From positions 23,786 to 87,785 of the forward strand of contig QANT01001967.1 of assembly GCA_003254885.1 (NCBI GenBank): a stretch of 64,000 nucleotides of DNA, given 5' to 3'. Positions 51,453-63,949 of this stretch are shown one piece after another. Below the pieces are notes generated by a model that ran no database searches, had not been told where the DNA came from, and worked only from the letters and a program-made list of their open reading frames with translations. The stretch is from Purshia tridentata. Its lineage: Eukaryota; Streptophyta; Magnoliopsida; Rosales; Rosaceae. Every line of letters starts with the position of its first letter. The first letter of the stretch is position 1. The position numbers and the translations under genes are program-made.

Positions 51453-53871
51453 TCACACTAAACTCTGCGTTTCTTCAAGTTTTCGTACAACTTGTTCCAT
51501 GTATGGTCTTCCAAGTTCATTTCGAGCTGTACACAGAACAGCTATTGACATTACATTTCGAAATTCAGAGGAAACATAAGCCCCATTTAACCTTGGATCC
51601 GCCATGGCACTTACACTGTCTCCTCTTAGTATTGCATCCCTTGCCTGCATAAAAATGCAAGCCACATTATCAATTAGCCCACAATTTTAAGCTCATTAGC
51701 TAGGGGTTTAGAATGAGCAAACCTCCTCAACCAGATATTTTGGTTTCCTTCCTGTCAAAACTTGAAGCAGCACAACCCCGAAATCGAAAATGTCATTTTT
51801 TATGCTTTGCAATTGCAACCCTTTGGTTTCATTTGGCTTGGAGTCTGATAAGTTAGAGTCTAATATCTTGGCTTCAAGTTTCTCATTCAGAAATATGTTT
51901 GATAACTGAGACATATATAATTGCAGGGTCATTAGTTTGTCTTCAAAATCATATTTGCCTACGCATGAAGCATATTAAATGAACCAAGAAATTAATTACC
52001 TTTACATCTCCATGAACCATTTTTTCCAAGGGGTTGGCATGGAGAAAACACAAGCCCCTTGCAATGCCTATAGATATCTGCATTCTTTGTTCCCATGTCA
52101 AGATTGGTGTGCTCCCATTACCTGCAGCTACATATATATACTCAAAGCTTACCGCAATACAAATACACAGAAATGGCACACTCAAAACAAGAACAAAAAC
52201 AATAACTTAGATGAGATTATATATATATATAAATATATCTTACCAAGAAGCCAGCCTGCTAGGTTACCATTTACACAATACTCATAAACAAGACAGTGTT
52301 CTTCTCTGTCACAATATCCCAAAATGCTGACCAAATTAGGATGCCTTATCTTTGCTTTCCTGCATACCTCATCATTAAAATTTTGAAGCTTAATCCCCTC
52401 GTTAAGTCTTTTAATCGCCGTTGGCATTCCACTAGGCATTATCCCAACATACATTTTCCCTGAAAAAACTAGTGGGTTATAACTTGAGCCCAATTTTGAG
52501 TGTACTGAATTAAATGATCAGCATATGCATGGTTTCATACCAAGGGTTCCCTCTCCAATCAAGTTTGAATCATCAAAATAGTTGGTAGCTTTCATCACTT
52601 CGTCTTGTGAGAATATGTAAAGACCAGAGCAGTTGAAGAAACTCCTGGATGCTTCCTCTAGTGTCGTCTTGAAGACTATAAATTAAGTACCGCGGTAACA
52701 AATATATGAGAATGAGATCTTACTTCTTAATAATTATTAACCCTTAGAATAGGCTACAAAGAAAAGCTCACCTGATAGATTTTCAATGTCTTTGTCACTT
52801 GCATACTGTAGTTGTTTCCTCGTTATCTTATAAAGAATTGGAGTTATGATGACCAGCGCTGCTGCCACAATTACTATAGCAAGAAGCTTCTTGGAACCCA
52901 ACATATGAGCTTAATTTTACACATTTGTCAGTTGTGTTAGAGCTGAAATGCATATCATGCAACTATAGGAAACACAAACATTGAAGGTAACTAAATTGTT
53001 CTCTTTTATGCTCTCCTTTACCTTTGTTTTGATTTTTTATAGGCCATGGAGACTCTGCAGAGACACAAGAACAAAATTAATTATGATCAGTCTGTGAAAT
53101 AAATATATTTGATGCTTCATATACAAGGATTCGGAAACCTTACGTATTTCATTCCATAAACAAGAAAAAGTTTCAGGAACCCAGTTTGGGGATTCAACAT
53201 CAGAGCTAGCAAGACTAACAAGTAGAGCTTCATCACACCATTTTCTACCTAAATTGTTTCTTTCTTTTAGAGCTTTCAAGGATTGCCTATATGAGACAAC
53301 GCAATTGAAACATGCTTCATCACTATGATTTCTTCTAGATAAGTCTTTGCAATTGGACAGTAATGCATTGTAAGTTTCAACCCCAACACGATCAATGGTT
53401 GAATCAACATTGTTTAAGCACAGGTTTGGTGTTGAAGAAGAGATAAAGTTTTGGAGTTGACACTTGGTAATAATGGTCCTCTGATGAAGATTTTGGAATA
53501 TGTTGCTACAGTTCTGAGCCTCAGCCAACTCAAGGAATATGGATTTAGACTGATTAGCTTTTATGGTCATTGCTTGGAGTAGAGATTGGAGGGCAGAACC
53601 GCAACATGAATGCATGACTAAAGGTGGGACAGAACCTGCAGATATGTCAAAGCACTCACTTTGCGCTTCATAAGGGAATTTGCTAAAGTCCAATGTGCAA
53701 GCACCTGGTGAACAAAACAGAAAAACCAAATGCTGTTAAGGCATTGTAGAGGGAGAGAAAATCAGCTATATGTGTTGTTGTTGGCCTTGGTTTTGCATAC
53801 TTACTTGAACTAATCTTGTGAGGATTGTACAGAAACATGAAGATGAATAAGAAAAGATAGGGAGTAGCCAT
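51453..53871 (-). CDS. SPARK-domain receptor-like kinase, probably inactive, 9 exons
   Basis: Plasma-membrane receptor-like protein, 548 aa. Exons (minus): 53871-53805, 53704-53144, 53054-53022, 52909-52772, 52675-52541, 52459-52244, 52121-52000, 51905-51723, 51644-51453. Signal peptide MATPYLFLFIFMFLYNPHKI; extracellular domain with conserved Cys (CTLDFSKFPYEAQSECFDIS, CCGSALQSLL, CEACF.C pairs) resembling SPARK; one transmembrane helix (LLAIVIVAAALVIITPILY). Kinase: glycine loop GEGTLGKMY and AIKR Lys present, but catalytic loop is HGDVKLSN instead of HRD, DFG is replaced by DSN (KILDSNLSD), and no APE motif is seen. DIFDFGVVLLQVLTGRKP (subdomain IX) is intact. This argues for a pseudokinase scaffold. 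Arabidopsis counterpart uncertain. Divergent from FAD6. Confidence 0.85.
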
Positions 53872-55377
53872 AATTGGTGAATCTCTACTAGGGAATGACT
53901 GCTTAATTGACTCAAAAAAGACCAATTGGTATATGAGGTTTTTCATTTCCTGGTCAATAAGAATGAGTAGTTGGTTGAATTTTTACATTATCAAAGTCTC
54001 ATAAGTAACTTCTAGCTAGAATCTGAAAATATATATTGAAATATTCAATTCAGCAGAGCATCTTCAATCTTGTGTAGCCTAAGATATATAATCCTTTCAG
54101 GTCTAGACAAGTTGACTCAGTCCCAGAACCAAAAATCTTTCAGAATATCATTCTGTTATCTGAAGATGGGATCTTTAGCCGGCTGCATGGGACCATAGAA
54201 TGATACGATTGACTGGTTCTTAATCTTCATGCTTATATTAACCATAAACATCATAATCTTGTGTCCCATGTTGCCGTCCAAACTGGATGACTACGGGACA
54301 GCATGTACTATGTAGCAGTCGTAGTGTGATTTCTTAATTTGACGTTGCAATTTTCTCTGCTAAACATTGAGGTGGAACAAAGAAAAAGGGAAGAGATTTG
54401 AGTAGTGATCGGCAGACAAGTTTTTGGAAGCTTACTGGCAATTCCCTGTCGAGTGGGACTATAAAGACCACTCTATTTTACTCAATTGACTACCCCAAAT
54501 ACAATTTTTTTATAATTCCTATTTTACCCTTATAAATAAAAATAAAAAACAATTTTTGTAATACCCAGCAACACTCAACCCGATACACCAACACCTGACC
54601 CCACCCCAGCCGCCAGCAAGGTCACTGGCGGTCCTTCCTGCCACTTTTCTCTCTCTCCAATGAGCGGTTTTCGGAGGTAAAATAGGAAAAACTGAGAAAA
54701 TTAGAACTTAGCAATAGAGAGCGGTCAAAATAATGTCACTCTTTCCTGTTTGGATCATTGACCAATGAGCTGAGCCCAAGGCCCAATGAAGTAACTAAGA
54801 AGGCCCAACATGGACATGCCACTCTTCCAGGATTAGAAAAGAGCCCAAGAATCATTGATTCCTTGACTATAATTTTGGACTCTTAGAAGAGAAGGCACCT
54901 ACTCACCTAAGTTGGATTTGTGGAAGTGTGAATCCAACCAAAGTTGGTTACCGTAAGTGGAAACTGGAATGAATTTTATCACACGCAAATCGCAATTCAC
55001 ATAATATAAACATGGATCATCAATTTTCAAAAAAAATAAACACTTTTTATTTATTTATTTGTTTTTTCTTTCCATATTTTGTGATGTCGAGAAAACGAGT
55101 GAAAAATGAAAATAACAAGCGGTCGCGGTGAGTTGAACTTGAGAAAATCTATCCACACTAGTAAGGCTGGCAGTGAGCGACGAAGAGGGACTTGAGTTCC
55201 GACATAGAATAGAATGCAAGCGAAATGAGCAGTCGATATTCCTTCTAAGACTCTCCCACCAAGAAAGCCCATATTTTTCACACCTCAAACAGCAGTAGCT
55301 CTCGCAAAGTTAAGAGCTTTAAGAGGCTCTGAAGTGGGGGTCATTCTGAACTGGGATTTCTGTAAATTCTGCTCAAA
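53872..55377. other. divergent intergenic region, receptor kinase and FAD6 promoters
   Basis: No gene supported. AT-rich with no long repeat noted. The two genes are transcribed away from each other, so it must hold both promoters. The TATA position was not determined. Confidence 0.4.
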
Positions 55378-58300
55378 ATGGCTTGCAGACTTGCAGATTC
55401 TATGTTTCTTTCCATGGTAAGCTACCCCCTTTGCTGTTCTCTATCGTACCCAGTTGCTTTTTTTTCTTTTCTTTTTCTTTTTTTAAATTATCGTTCTCCT
55501 TTTTTGGTTTTAGTTTCAGGGGCCCTATCAGAAGCCAATTCGAAGCCAAAGAATGGGAGTCCATTATACTTCAGGTGTGCTACTCTCGTTATCTGTATAG
55601 TCTTTCTCGTTGGTTCCAATTCATTGACAAATTGTTTTTTTAATGTTTTGTGGTTTATAGCCAAAAGGGGATTTCGGTTTCAATCAATGCATGACAATAT
55701 TAGTTTTCAGTTGCATTGTTATGAAAACAACCGTCAATCTCTTTTTCTGTTTCTAGTGTTTATCAAGCCCACTTGGGTAACTCAAGGTTAAACAAATTGT
55801 AATAGTATTCCTTTTGCACAATTGCACATAAGAAAGTGACTATCCTTTATTATTTATCTTTTGCTCCTCATTTTATTAAGTTAACAGGATATTTTGTGTG
55901 GATCAGAAAAAGACTAAAGCCACATTAGAAGTCACTATATTTATTAATGCTTTTAGATTGATATATTCTCAATGTTATTGGCACCTGATAAGTGATAGTG
56001 CATATTGTGATGGACAGGAATCTGCTATCTGAAATGGGACCACCTTCTCCAAAAGGGAATGAAACGTCAACAATGTTCAATTCGTAGAAATTGGACAACA
56101 CTTGTACAAGCAATTGCCATTCCAGTTGCACCATCTCCAACAGAGAGTGCAGAGTATCGAAAACAATTATCTGAAAGTTATGGTTTCAAACAAATTGGAG
56201 AACCACTCCCAGAAAATGTTACGCTAAAGGATGTCATTGATTCCCTTCCCAAAAAGGTATTGTTTTTCATTCTTAGAGCTACACTATCAATGCAACTTAT
56301 TCGTATGGCTTCAACTGCACCTAATAATACATCTGTATAGGATTTTTGACATATCAGCTAGTACTTAGTAATCTGTTCAAATGAGTAAGTACTTAGTAAT
56401 CTGTTCAAATGAGTAAGTTGAATTTTCATTTGAAAAGCTCCATAACTGCAAAAAAAAAAAAAAAAAATTCCTCGTCTCGTCGTAACTCTACATTTTTTAT
56501 TTATTTGCAAGTGCAATGTAACTAATGATTCTGGTTTACAGTTCAGTTTTGAAATGTAAACAATCTCAAAGTAACAATTTTTTTTGTTTGTTTCTTTTTT
56601 AAAATTAAGGTGTTTGAGATTGATGATGCAAAAGCATGGAAGTCAGTCCTAATATCTGTCATTTCCTATACATTGGGGCTCTATATGATTTCAAAAGCCC
56701 CATGGTATCTACTTCCTCTGGCTTGGGCATGGACAGGAACTGCAGTTACTGGGGTTTGTTCAAAACACATCTCTTCATGTTTTATTGGTTTTTGTAACTT
56801 AGTCTGCTCTTTTTCTTTATTTTTCATTACTAGGGTATATGTAAGCCAACTCATTCTTTTTTTTTTTCCTTCCCAATTGTAAAGTTTTTTGTTATAGGCC
56901 ATGATTGTGCACACAAATCATTTTCAAGAAACAAATTAGTGGAAGACATTGTTGGAACGCTGGCCTTTTTGCCATTGATATACCCATATGAACCCTGGCG
57001 GTTTAAGCACGATCGGCATCATGCAAAAACAAACATGTCTGTGTGGTTTCCCCAACTAATTTTTATTTTTATGTTAATTCACTTATAAGTTTCATTAAAT
57101 GGCTTCATTTTTGCACATTGCATGTCTTGATACAGGAGAAATGTTTTGTATGGATATGTGCAATTTTTTCCAATGCCAAGGTGCATTTCATATGCCCATG
57201 GATTCTATTAAGTTTCAATGGGGTGGGCAGGATAAAAGAGTAGATCCTAGGTTCAAGTATTGGATAAAAAAAATTGCAGGTCATTTTTGGTTATAGGATT
57301 TACACACTCTTCCTAGTGATACTTCCTGATAACAACATAGGCTAGAGATACTACAGAATTTAATCATTCTTGTCCTGAAAGAGCATTGAAATGAATAGTT
57401 TTGTTAGACTTTTAAGCGGAAATAGTGTTGGACTTGTATGTGCATATGAGTGTACATATAATGTCTATATGGATTGAAATGTATGCAATATGGGCTTGCA
57501 TGTCCATGAAAGCCACTTATCTTACTATATCTATAATTTTCTTAGTAGAATTTATATTGATTTATGAATTATATGTTTTGTGACGTCGAATTTGCTCTAT
57601 TATTTTAGCCCGGGCTCCTATCCTAATGCTACATAATTATGCTTTAAGGACACTCCTTTTTCCCCCCTTTGTATCAGAACTTATTTATGTTGTGTGTATT
57701 TTAAGTATGTTTCTAATAATTGTATGCATGAATCCCTCTATTTAGTTTGTTCACACTTTTAATATAATTATTCTACTTCTTGCTCTATTAACTTCTTGCC
57801 TTTTCCTTTTTACCTAATCTCTATAGGTTGGTTGAGGATACAGCTTGGCAGCCTGTTTCAAAAGAAGAGTTTGATTCATCTCCTGTTTTGCGCCAGGCAA
57901 TTATATATGGATATGGCCCATTTCGGCCTTGGATGTCAATAGCTCACTGGTGTGTAATTATAAAAGTAAAATCACATATTGTCTTCTCTATTTTTTTGGC
58001 CGTTATATCAGTAATGGTGATCTTTAGTCATAATTCTTGTTGTGTATATATCCAATAGATATGTCTAATTATTATTTTGTGTCCTAATAGGTTGATCTGC
58101 CACTTCGATCTGAATAAGTTCAGACCAAGTGAAGTTAAAAGGGTGCAGATAAGTTTGGCTTGTGTTTTTGCATTTATGGCAATTGGATGGCCATTGATTT
58201 TGTACAAGACAGGGATCATGGGATGGATAAACTTTTGGTTGATGCCATGGTTAGGCTATCACTTTTGGGTAATACTACTTCCTGGTCTCGTATGCTTTAT

Positions 58301-59328
58301 TTTGATTACAATATTTTACATTTTGTTTTGGAACATAATTGAATTGCTTTCCGGAATTCTATAATAATAGAGCTTATGCTTAATTATTAGTTTCTTTTTC
58401 ATTTTATGTGAATATATAGATGAGTACATTCACGATGGTTCATCATACGGCCCCTCATATACCTTTCAAATCTGTGGATGAGTGGAATGCTGCTCAGGCT
58501 CAACTTAATGGAACAGTTCATTGTGATTACCCTCGATGGTATTATTGTGCTTTATTTATCTTCCTTGTCTTCTTGGTCCTTAATCTGACATGAATACAGT
58601 ATATTTTTGAAACGAACATGATTAGATGGTTCAGTCAGCTTTACTGGAGAGCCTTTATACTTCTGAAGGCTCTCTTTCTTGTTCTCTTTCCAAAGACTGC
58701 TCGTCTTTATCCTGTGCTTGAGTATCTGAGAATTAAGAATTGATGATTGACTCAAAAACATTCGTGTTTGTGTTCTATTTTCATTGCTGGCTTGTAGCAT
58801 GGGGTTTCTAACTGATCCATTATCTTCTTAACAGGATTGAAACCCTCTGCCATGATATCAATGTCCATATACCCCACCATATATCTCCAAGGATTCCAAG
58901 TTATAACTTACGAGCAGCTCACAAGTCTATTCAAGAAAACTGGGGAAAGGTAGATATCATCAGTTTCTTCTATATATCGTGATTAACCTATTATTATGTC
59001 CATTTATTGTCCAAGTCATGATTGAACTGTGCAAGGAAATGAACTCATTCTCTTTAGCTTTGCATTTGAAAGCATAAACATGTCCGTAATATAAAATAGA
59101 ACTGTTCAAAAACTGAAGATCAACAAGGTCAAAAAACATTAAAATGTTTTGCCATGTCATTAACAGTATCTGAACGAGGCTACATGGAACTGGCGTTTGA
59201 TGAAGACAATAATGACAGTGTGCCATGTATACAACAAGGAGCAGAATTACGTTCCCTTTGACAAACTTGCCCCTGGAGAGTCTCATCCAATTACTTTCCT
59301 CAAGAAAGTGATGCCGGATTATGCTTGA
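55378..59328 (+). CDS. FAD6: chloroplast omega-6 fatty acid desaturase (FAD6), 10 exons
   Basis: Inserts the delta-12 (omega-6) double bond into 16:1/18:1 of plastid glycerolipids, giving 16:2/18:2, using ferredoxin in the chloroplast envelope. Protein 441 aa, like the family (about 440). Exons: 55378-55416, 55520-55574, 56018-56256, 56610-56753, 56885-57036, 57827-57949, 58091-58268, 58420-58538, 58835-58949, 59167-59328. Short exons 1-2 give a Ser/basic transit-like N-terminus [13 protein letters not shown]. Membrane-desaturase histidine boxes: GHDCAHKS (HxxxH), KHDRHHAKT (HxxHH), and HIPHHIS (HxxHH), with di-iron ligands intact. [12 protein letters not shown] lies between boxes 2 and 3. 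Hydrophobic segments flank the boxes. Ends VMPDYA. Convergent with the BTB gene at 60808; I recall At4g30950/At4g30940 as neighbours. Confidence 0.95.
56361..56416. repeat. 28-bp direct duplication in FAD6 intron 3
   Basis: GTACTTAGTAATCTGTTCAA followed by ATGAGTAA repeats once with period 28 and no mismatches, within the intron between exons 3 and 4. A poly-A run follows near 56450. Confidence 0.9.
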
Positions 59329-60807
59329 TCAAAATTGTGTGCCTTGTGGGTCACATCCGTTTTGGTCCTTTTCTTTTACCCTTTTCTTTTTGCTTCAAGA
59401 TAGGTATGCCTCCCATTTTCTTACACGTTATTGCTTACTCTTAAACATTCCTTTTGAAATTTTTGATAATCAGTAGAGGAAATTTCCCAGAAGTCCACAT
59501 AATAGCCTTATGCAGGCGTTGGTATTGTCCTCTTCTTTTGTCAAGGTAAAAGATGGTTGCTACTTGCTAGTCATGAAATAGTAATTGTCGGGACTTTGAA
59601 TTATTCTTGGATGACCAAAACTTCGTATGTGGGATTTTCATTATGTTATAACGTATACTTACATTGAAATTGATGAGAGTCAGAACCCCCTGAGCTCATG
59701 AATTAAACTAGATGATGATCAGGGTGATGTTGGTTGGAACTGGCCGGTGTTGATAATTATTAAACAATGGCTGACAATGATTTCTCTTCCAGGGTATCTT
59801 CTCATAAAAATAATAGTTACGGATACTGACACTAGAGCTTAAGATTAACAAATTTTGAAAATTGAACTCAACTCATCTTAAACTTAGAACTTATAGGTCA
59901 TGTTAGTTACCTTATATCATTCTTCATTATAATTAGTTGGAGGATATTAAAATACAGCAAGGCTTTCAATATTTTATTTCATTTTGTATTTTAGTTTATA
60001 GAATACTAACACAGGCACATACAACAAGAAAGTTAGATTGAATTAACTAATCTATACCCTTATGTAGGGTTCTAAGTAAAGTGGGATTTCTTCCTACTTC
60101 ATTTCAAATTAAACTCCAGAGCTGTTCAAAAGAAGTTGTGTTCGGTACGCATTATAAAAGTACAAAAAAAAGCAGAGAAACTGGTCAAACGTTCATAAAA
60201 TGCAGAGGCTAAAGGGCAAAGCCAAGGGGCCAGGGTTGTTTGTTATGTGGTTGTCATAGATTCAAAGTACTGATAATTTAGATACGCAAATCAAACTCAC
60301 CTGAAACTAAGGACCACTTTCTGCAAAGTTATGCAATTCATAAATCTTGCAAAGAGTTAGCAGTTGCAACTGCGCACATGCAAAGAGCATCTCTCTTTCA
60401 CTCTCTCTGTGCAAAGCATAGGGCCAAAGAAGGAAAGAGAGAGTGTCTGTCGAAAAGTGAAAATTGAAGGAGCCAATCGAAAGAGCCATACGAGATAAAC
60501 AGGAACCATAATTATGAATATGCATTTTCCAAAGGTACCAAATTTCTAGTTATGGTAGTTAAGCAATCAATTTCATCTCTATTACAAATGACAAACCCAT
60601 ACAGACTAAAGATATCTCTTCAGGCCTCATAGTAGTTAAAGCAAACCCTGTACAACCTTCAGAATTATGATCTCTAAATTTTCTAAACCTACATAGTATT
60701 GCTGCAATTCCATCTTCTAGAATCTAAAAAATGTAGGAAAACCATGTATGATGTATGTCGGAAATGTAAGAAACACAGCCTTGAGAATAAGCAAACCATA
60801 AGGTGAA
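59329..60807. other. convergent intergenic region between FAD6 and the BTB gene
   Basis: Contains both 3'UTRs. A CT/GA-rich imperfect hairpin lies at about 60375-60450. No gene supported. Confidence 0.4.
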
Positions 60808-62133
60808 TCATATAATTGGCGGAGGTGGAGTCTCCCATATATCAAACACATTTTCCTCACTATGAAGAGCAAAAAGCCGATCCCCACCTATCGAAAAATC
60901 ACAAATGGAACCTCCATAGCTTCGTCGAAGCCTGGACGTTAAAACCCAATCAGGTCCACAGAACACTGAAACAGAATCATTCATGGATGAAAAGAGTTGC
61001 CCCTCATGCAATGCCAGTTTGGGATAGCAAGGCTCATCAGGAATTTTCCCCTTCATTAGCCTACTCCTTGAGCTCCATCTAACACTTCCACCAGAGCTCC
61101 TCATATCAATAAAACCCAAATCCTCATACTCATTCACCACACAGATAGAGTTACTCTCCTCCATTGCTATTGCATCTCTAACCCTCTTCTCATCCACAGT
61201 TATAGGAGCTCCAATATCAGACCAAGACCAAACCATTTTCTTCTCCCTAAAATCCAACAAGCTGATGTAACAGTTGTCCTTCCTAGGAAACAACGTTGCA
61301 ACTAGCAAACAGTTGCTCCCCTGCAACCATTGCAGCTTGTCAGCATCACCAAGTGACCAACCAGGTGGTTCATAGAAAAAATCACTCTGCTTTCCTGTCA
61401 TTTGGTCCCAAACACCAATACCATACTCATTGCTCCTACCTTTACAACTAGAGAATATCTTGTAATCTGAGCTGAAACTCAAAGCTCCAGCAGTAAAGCT
61501 CTTAGCTTGATTCTCGTGATTGACTTGAAACTTGTACCTGAGTTCACCATTTGATGAGCTGAACAGACCCATCCCACCATCTCCGCGGCCCAACCTCTCG
61601 CAAACACTGACCACTACGTTCTCTGAATCAATCCAACCAACATCATTCACTCTCTGATAATCAAGATTGATCGGAGGGTGCTCCTCTAGCATCCAATCAT
61701 ACACGTGTACCATGCAACCATGAGCTACACAGCAACCACCATCCGGGCCGGCACGAATTGCTGTGCCGTCGCCCGGAGCTTGGCCTGTTACAGTCCGCGA
61801 AAGCCACAACCTGTTGCCATCAAAGGGACCCCATTTCGCGGACCGAACGTGGTCGAGAAGGCCATAGTACAAGGCCTCCCTATAAAGAAGTTTTTCGGAC
61901 ATGTTGGCTGGGATGTAAAGTTCTTGGGTTCTGAGAAGATCAAGCAGGACTGCAAAGCAATCAGCGTTGCGGTCAATGAAGTATTCATTGGAATTATCGG
62001 ATTGTAGATTCCAGTTCTCGTCGAACATCGCTCCAAACATGGAATTTCGGCCGGCATTGGCGAGAGTTGTGGCGGTTGTTTCAAAGATTCTGCCTCCAAC
62101 ATTGAATCTTACTTTGTCTTTCTGAATTGCCAT
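60808..62133 (-). CDS. BTB/POZ (KCTD-type) protein with WD40/YVTN-like repeats, intronless CDS
   Basis: 441-aa single-exon protein, At2g24240/At4g30940 group. It starts MAIQKDKVRFNVGGRIFETT, a T1-type BTB domain (about residues 7-100) of the potassium-channel tetramerisation family, with the plant signature LLYREALYYGLLDHVRSAKW. The remainder forms a beta-propeller-like region with blades such as GLFSSSNGELRYKFQVN, GIGVWDQMTGKQ and NVFDIWETPPPP. BTB domains recruit CUL3 ubiquitin ligase; whether this member does is unknown. The start is the ATG at 62133; a 5'UTR intron lies just above. Transcribed toward FAD6 (convergent). Confidence 0.9.
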   Translation of the reverse strand: MAIQKDKVRFNVGGRIFETTATTLANAGRNSMFGAMFDENWNLQSDNSNEYFIDRNADCFAVLLDLLRTQELYIPANMSEKLLYREALYYGLLDHVRSAKWGPFDGNRLWLSRTVTGQAPGDGTAIRAGPDGGCCVAHGCMVHVYDWMLEEHPPINLDYQRVNDVGWIDSENVVVSVCERLGRGDGGMGLFSSSNGELRYKFQVNHENQAKSFTAGALSFSSDYKIFSSCKGRSNEYGIGVWDQMTGKQSDFFYEPPGWSLGDADKLQWLQGSNCLLVATLFPRKDNCYISLLDFREKKMVWSWSDIGAPITVDEKRVRDAIAMEESNSICVVNEYEDLGFIDMRSSGGSVRWSSRSRLMKGKIPDEPCYPKLALHEGQLFSSMNDSVSVFCGPDWVLTSRLRRSYGGSICDFSIGGDRLFALHSEENVFDIWETPPPPII

Positions 62134-62169
62134 GATGGAACTTGAGAAACCCAGGTGGGGGTTTTGGAG

Positions 62170-62352
62170 CTGGGAAGGAAGATAAAGAAATCAGTATATA
62201 TCGTAGAAAGTCGAAGACAATTAAAGGATTGTTTGGATAATTTGAAATTATGTTGAAAGAACCAAAATTTGACAACACTAATATAGAATAAACAGAGTTC
62301 ACAGAGAGAGAGATGGTAACGGATTAGGTTGGTAAACAAACATGTTAAATAC
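62170..62352 (-). other. probable 5'UTR intron of the BTB gene
   Basis: Donor ATACCAG|GTATTT at 62353/62352 and acceptor CCTTCCCAG at 62170. It removes 183 bp between the leader exon and the exon carrying the start codon at 62133. Consensus-based. Confidence 0.6.
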
Positions 62353-62353
62353 C

Positions 62354-63496
62354 TGGTATTGAACAGAGAGGTTTAGAGTTTGTAGCAGACGATAAAACAG
62401 AACACCATGGAAAGCAGGGGAATTTGATCAAGATGATGGAAAATTTGATCAAATTCAGAGAAAAGGAGATCTGGGTGTTGAAGAGAGAAGGTTACGAGAG
62501 ATGGGATTTTAAATTTGTGGAATTTGGTGAAGAGGAATTGAACAATTGGAGCGGTTGGTTTTCAAAAACTGACTCGTTTATTTTCTCAGTTCTCTGTCTT
62601 TCGCTTTGTCCATGTTTTTTTCCTCTCTTTGCCTCTGTTCACAGACATAGCAGAACTTTTCATGAATTAAATATTCTTTGGTGGGGTCAACTTTAGGTCC
62701 TCCTCCTCCTTAGATCTCTACCGTCGATGACTATCTGAAATCGGATCAGTGGAGCTAAAGATCATCATCATTCATCAATGGTGCAAGAAATTTCCTTGCT
62801 GAATTAATAGTCAAGGCTCCTGTTAAAGTCAGCTCTCCAATCCAAAGAAAGCGCGTCTTTGTGTGTGTTTTAAAAATCTTCTACTTTTTATATAACTTGT
62901 ATGTGAAAATTTGAACCTTCTTCCCATTGAATTGAAAAGAAAATGACACAGAAATTGAGACTTTGATGAGAGAGCGGCTCTCTTGTGTTTGCTCTTCCAA
63001 TCATGTCACTTACTGGGACTCTTGTCCGTTCCCATCATCATATTTAAAAATCATTTCCAATTGTTATTGGATTTTTTATATTTCTTTTTATGCATGATTG
63101 GATTTTAAGCCTCATATAGACTATAGAGTCATTACAGAACAAGACTGGACAAACATGTTATTAAAAAAATGCCTATAATGTTTTTCTTTGAGACAGAGCG
63201 ACTGCAAATCGCTGCGATTATTTAAACAAACTAACCCATTCTCATTAGTTGGTAGCCCCTATTTAAATAGTTGTAAACTGCACCAAAATATCAAATTTGA
63301 GGCCATCTCGTTTGTCTTGCTTTCTCACACCATTTCTAAGACCAGTATCCAGCACTGTAATTTGTGATTGCGGGTCAGCCACGGCACATCATTATTACTC
63401 TTTGGTTCTTTAAATTCTTAACTTTTAAAGTACTTAAATATATAAAACTAGGTAGAGGTGCTTAATGTTTTCATGTCTATCCTAACCAACCTTTAA
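62354..63496. other. BTB gene leader/promoter and intergenic DNA
   Basis: The BTB leader exon starts within this stretch; GA-rich and AT-rich DNA otherwise. No further gene seen up to the transposon at 63497. Confidence 0.35.
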
Positions 63497-63949
63497 GGGC
63501 CCGTTTAGTTCGTGGAATTGATTTCAATTCTTATGCCTTTTCCAAATGAAATGGAATGTAAGATTACATTCTTCTGTTTGGTAATATTAAGAAAGTAAAC
63601 TATTAATTCCCTTTTTATTTCCATTCCATTGTTTGGTTTGTACAGGAAAAGAAAAGAAAACTAGTATAATTTCTCAATTATACCCTTATTTATTAAACAA
63701 AAGTAATATTTATTTTAATTAATTTAATAAAATATTAATGTTAGTTTAGTAAATATAATAAGTAATAAATACTTTTCCAAGAGAGGGAAAAACAAAACCC
63801 AAGCTTGAGCAAGGGTATCATTTTCCCCCCAATAGGGGCATCAGATTCCCTTGAGTAAGGAAACCATTTCCCTTCCCTGCACTTGCCAAACGTAGGAATA
63901 GAATTGATTTCTCATTCCCAGGCCTTCAAAACTTGAACCAAACGAGCCC
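63497..63949. mobile_element. PIF/Harbinger-like non-autonomous element
   Basis: Tips GGGCCCGTTTAGTTC and (reverse) GGGCTCGTTTGGTTC form short TIRs, and TAA is present on both flanks (63494-63496 and 63950-63952). The inside shows further mirrored GGAATTGATTT-like and CCATT segments but no transposase. Length 453 bp. Confidence 0.85.

Noticed and set aside
57043-57296. Two small ORFs after FAD6 exon 5
   Set aside because: They fall in intron 5, downstream of the donor at 57037, and lack desaturase residues.
60370-60450. CT/GA-rich hairpin suggestive of a miR156/miR535-like precursor
   Set aside because: The paired stretch is only about 10 bp, and no strand contains a recognisable miR156, miR529 or miR535 mature sequence.
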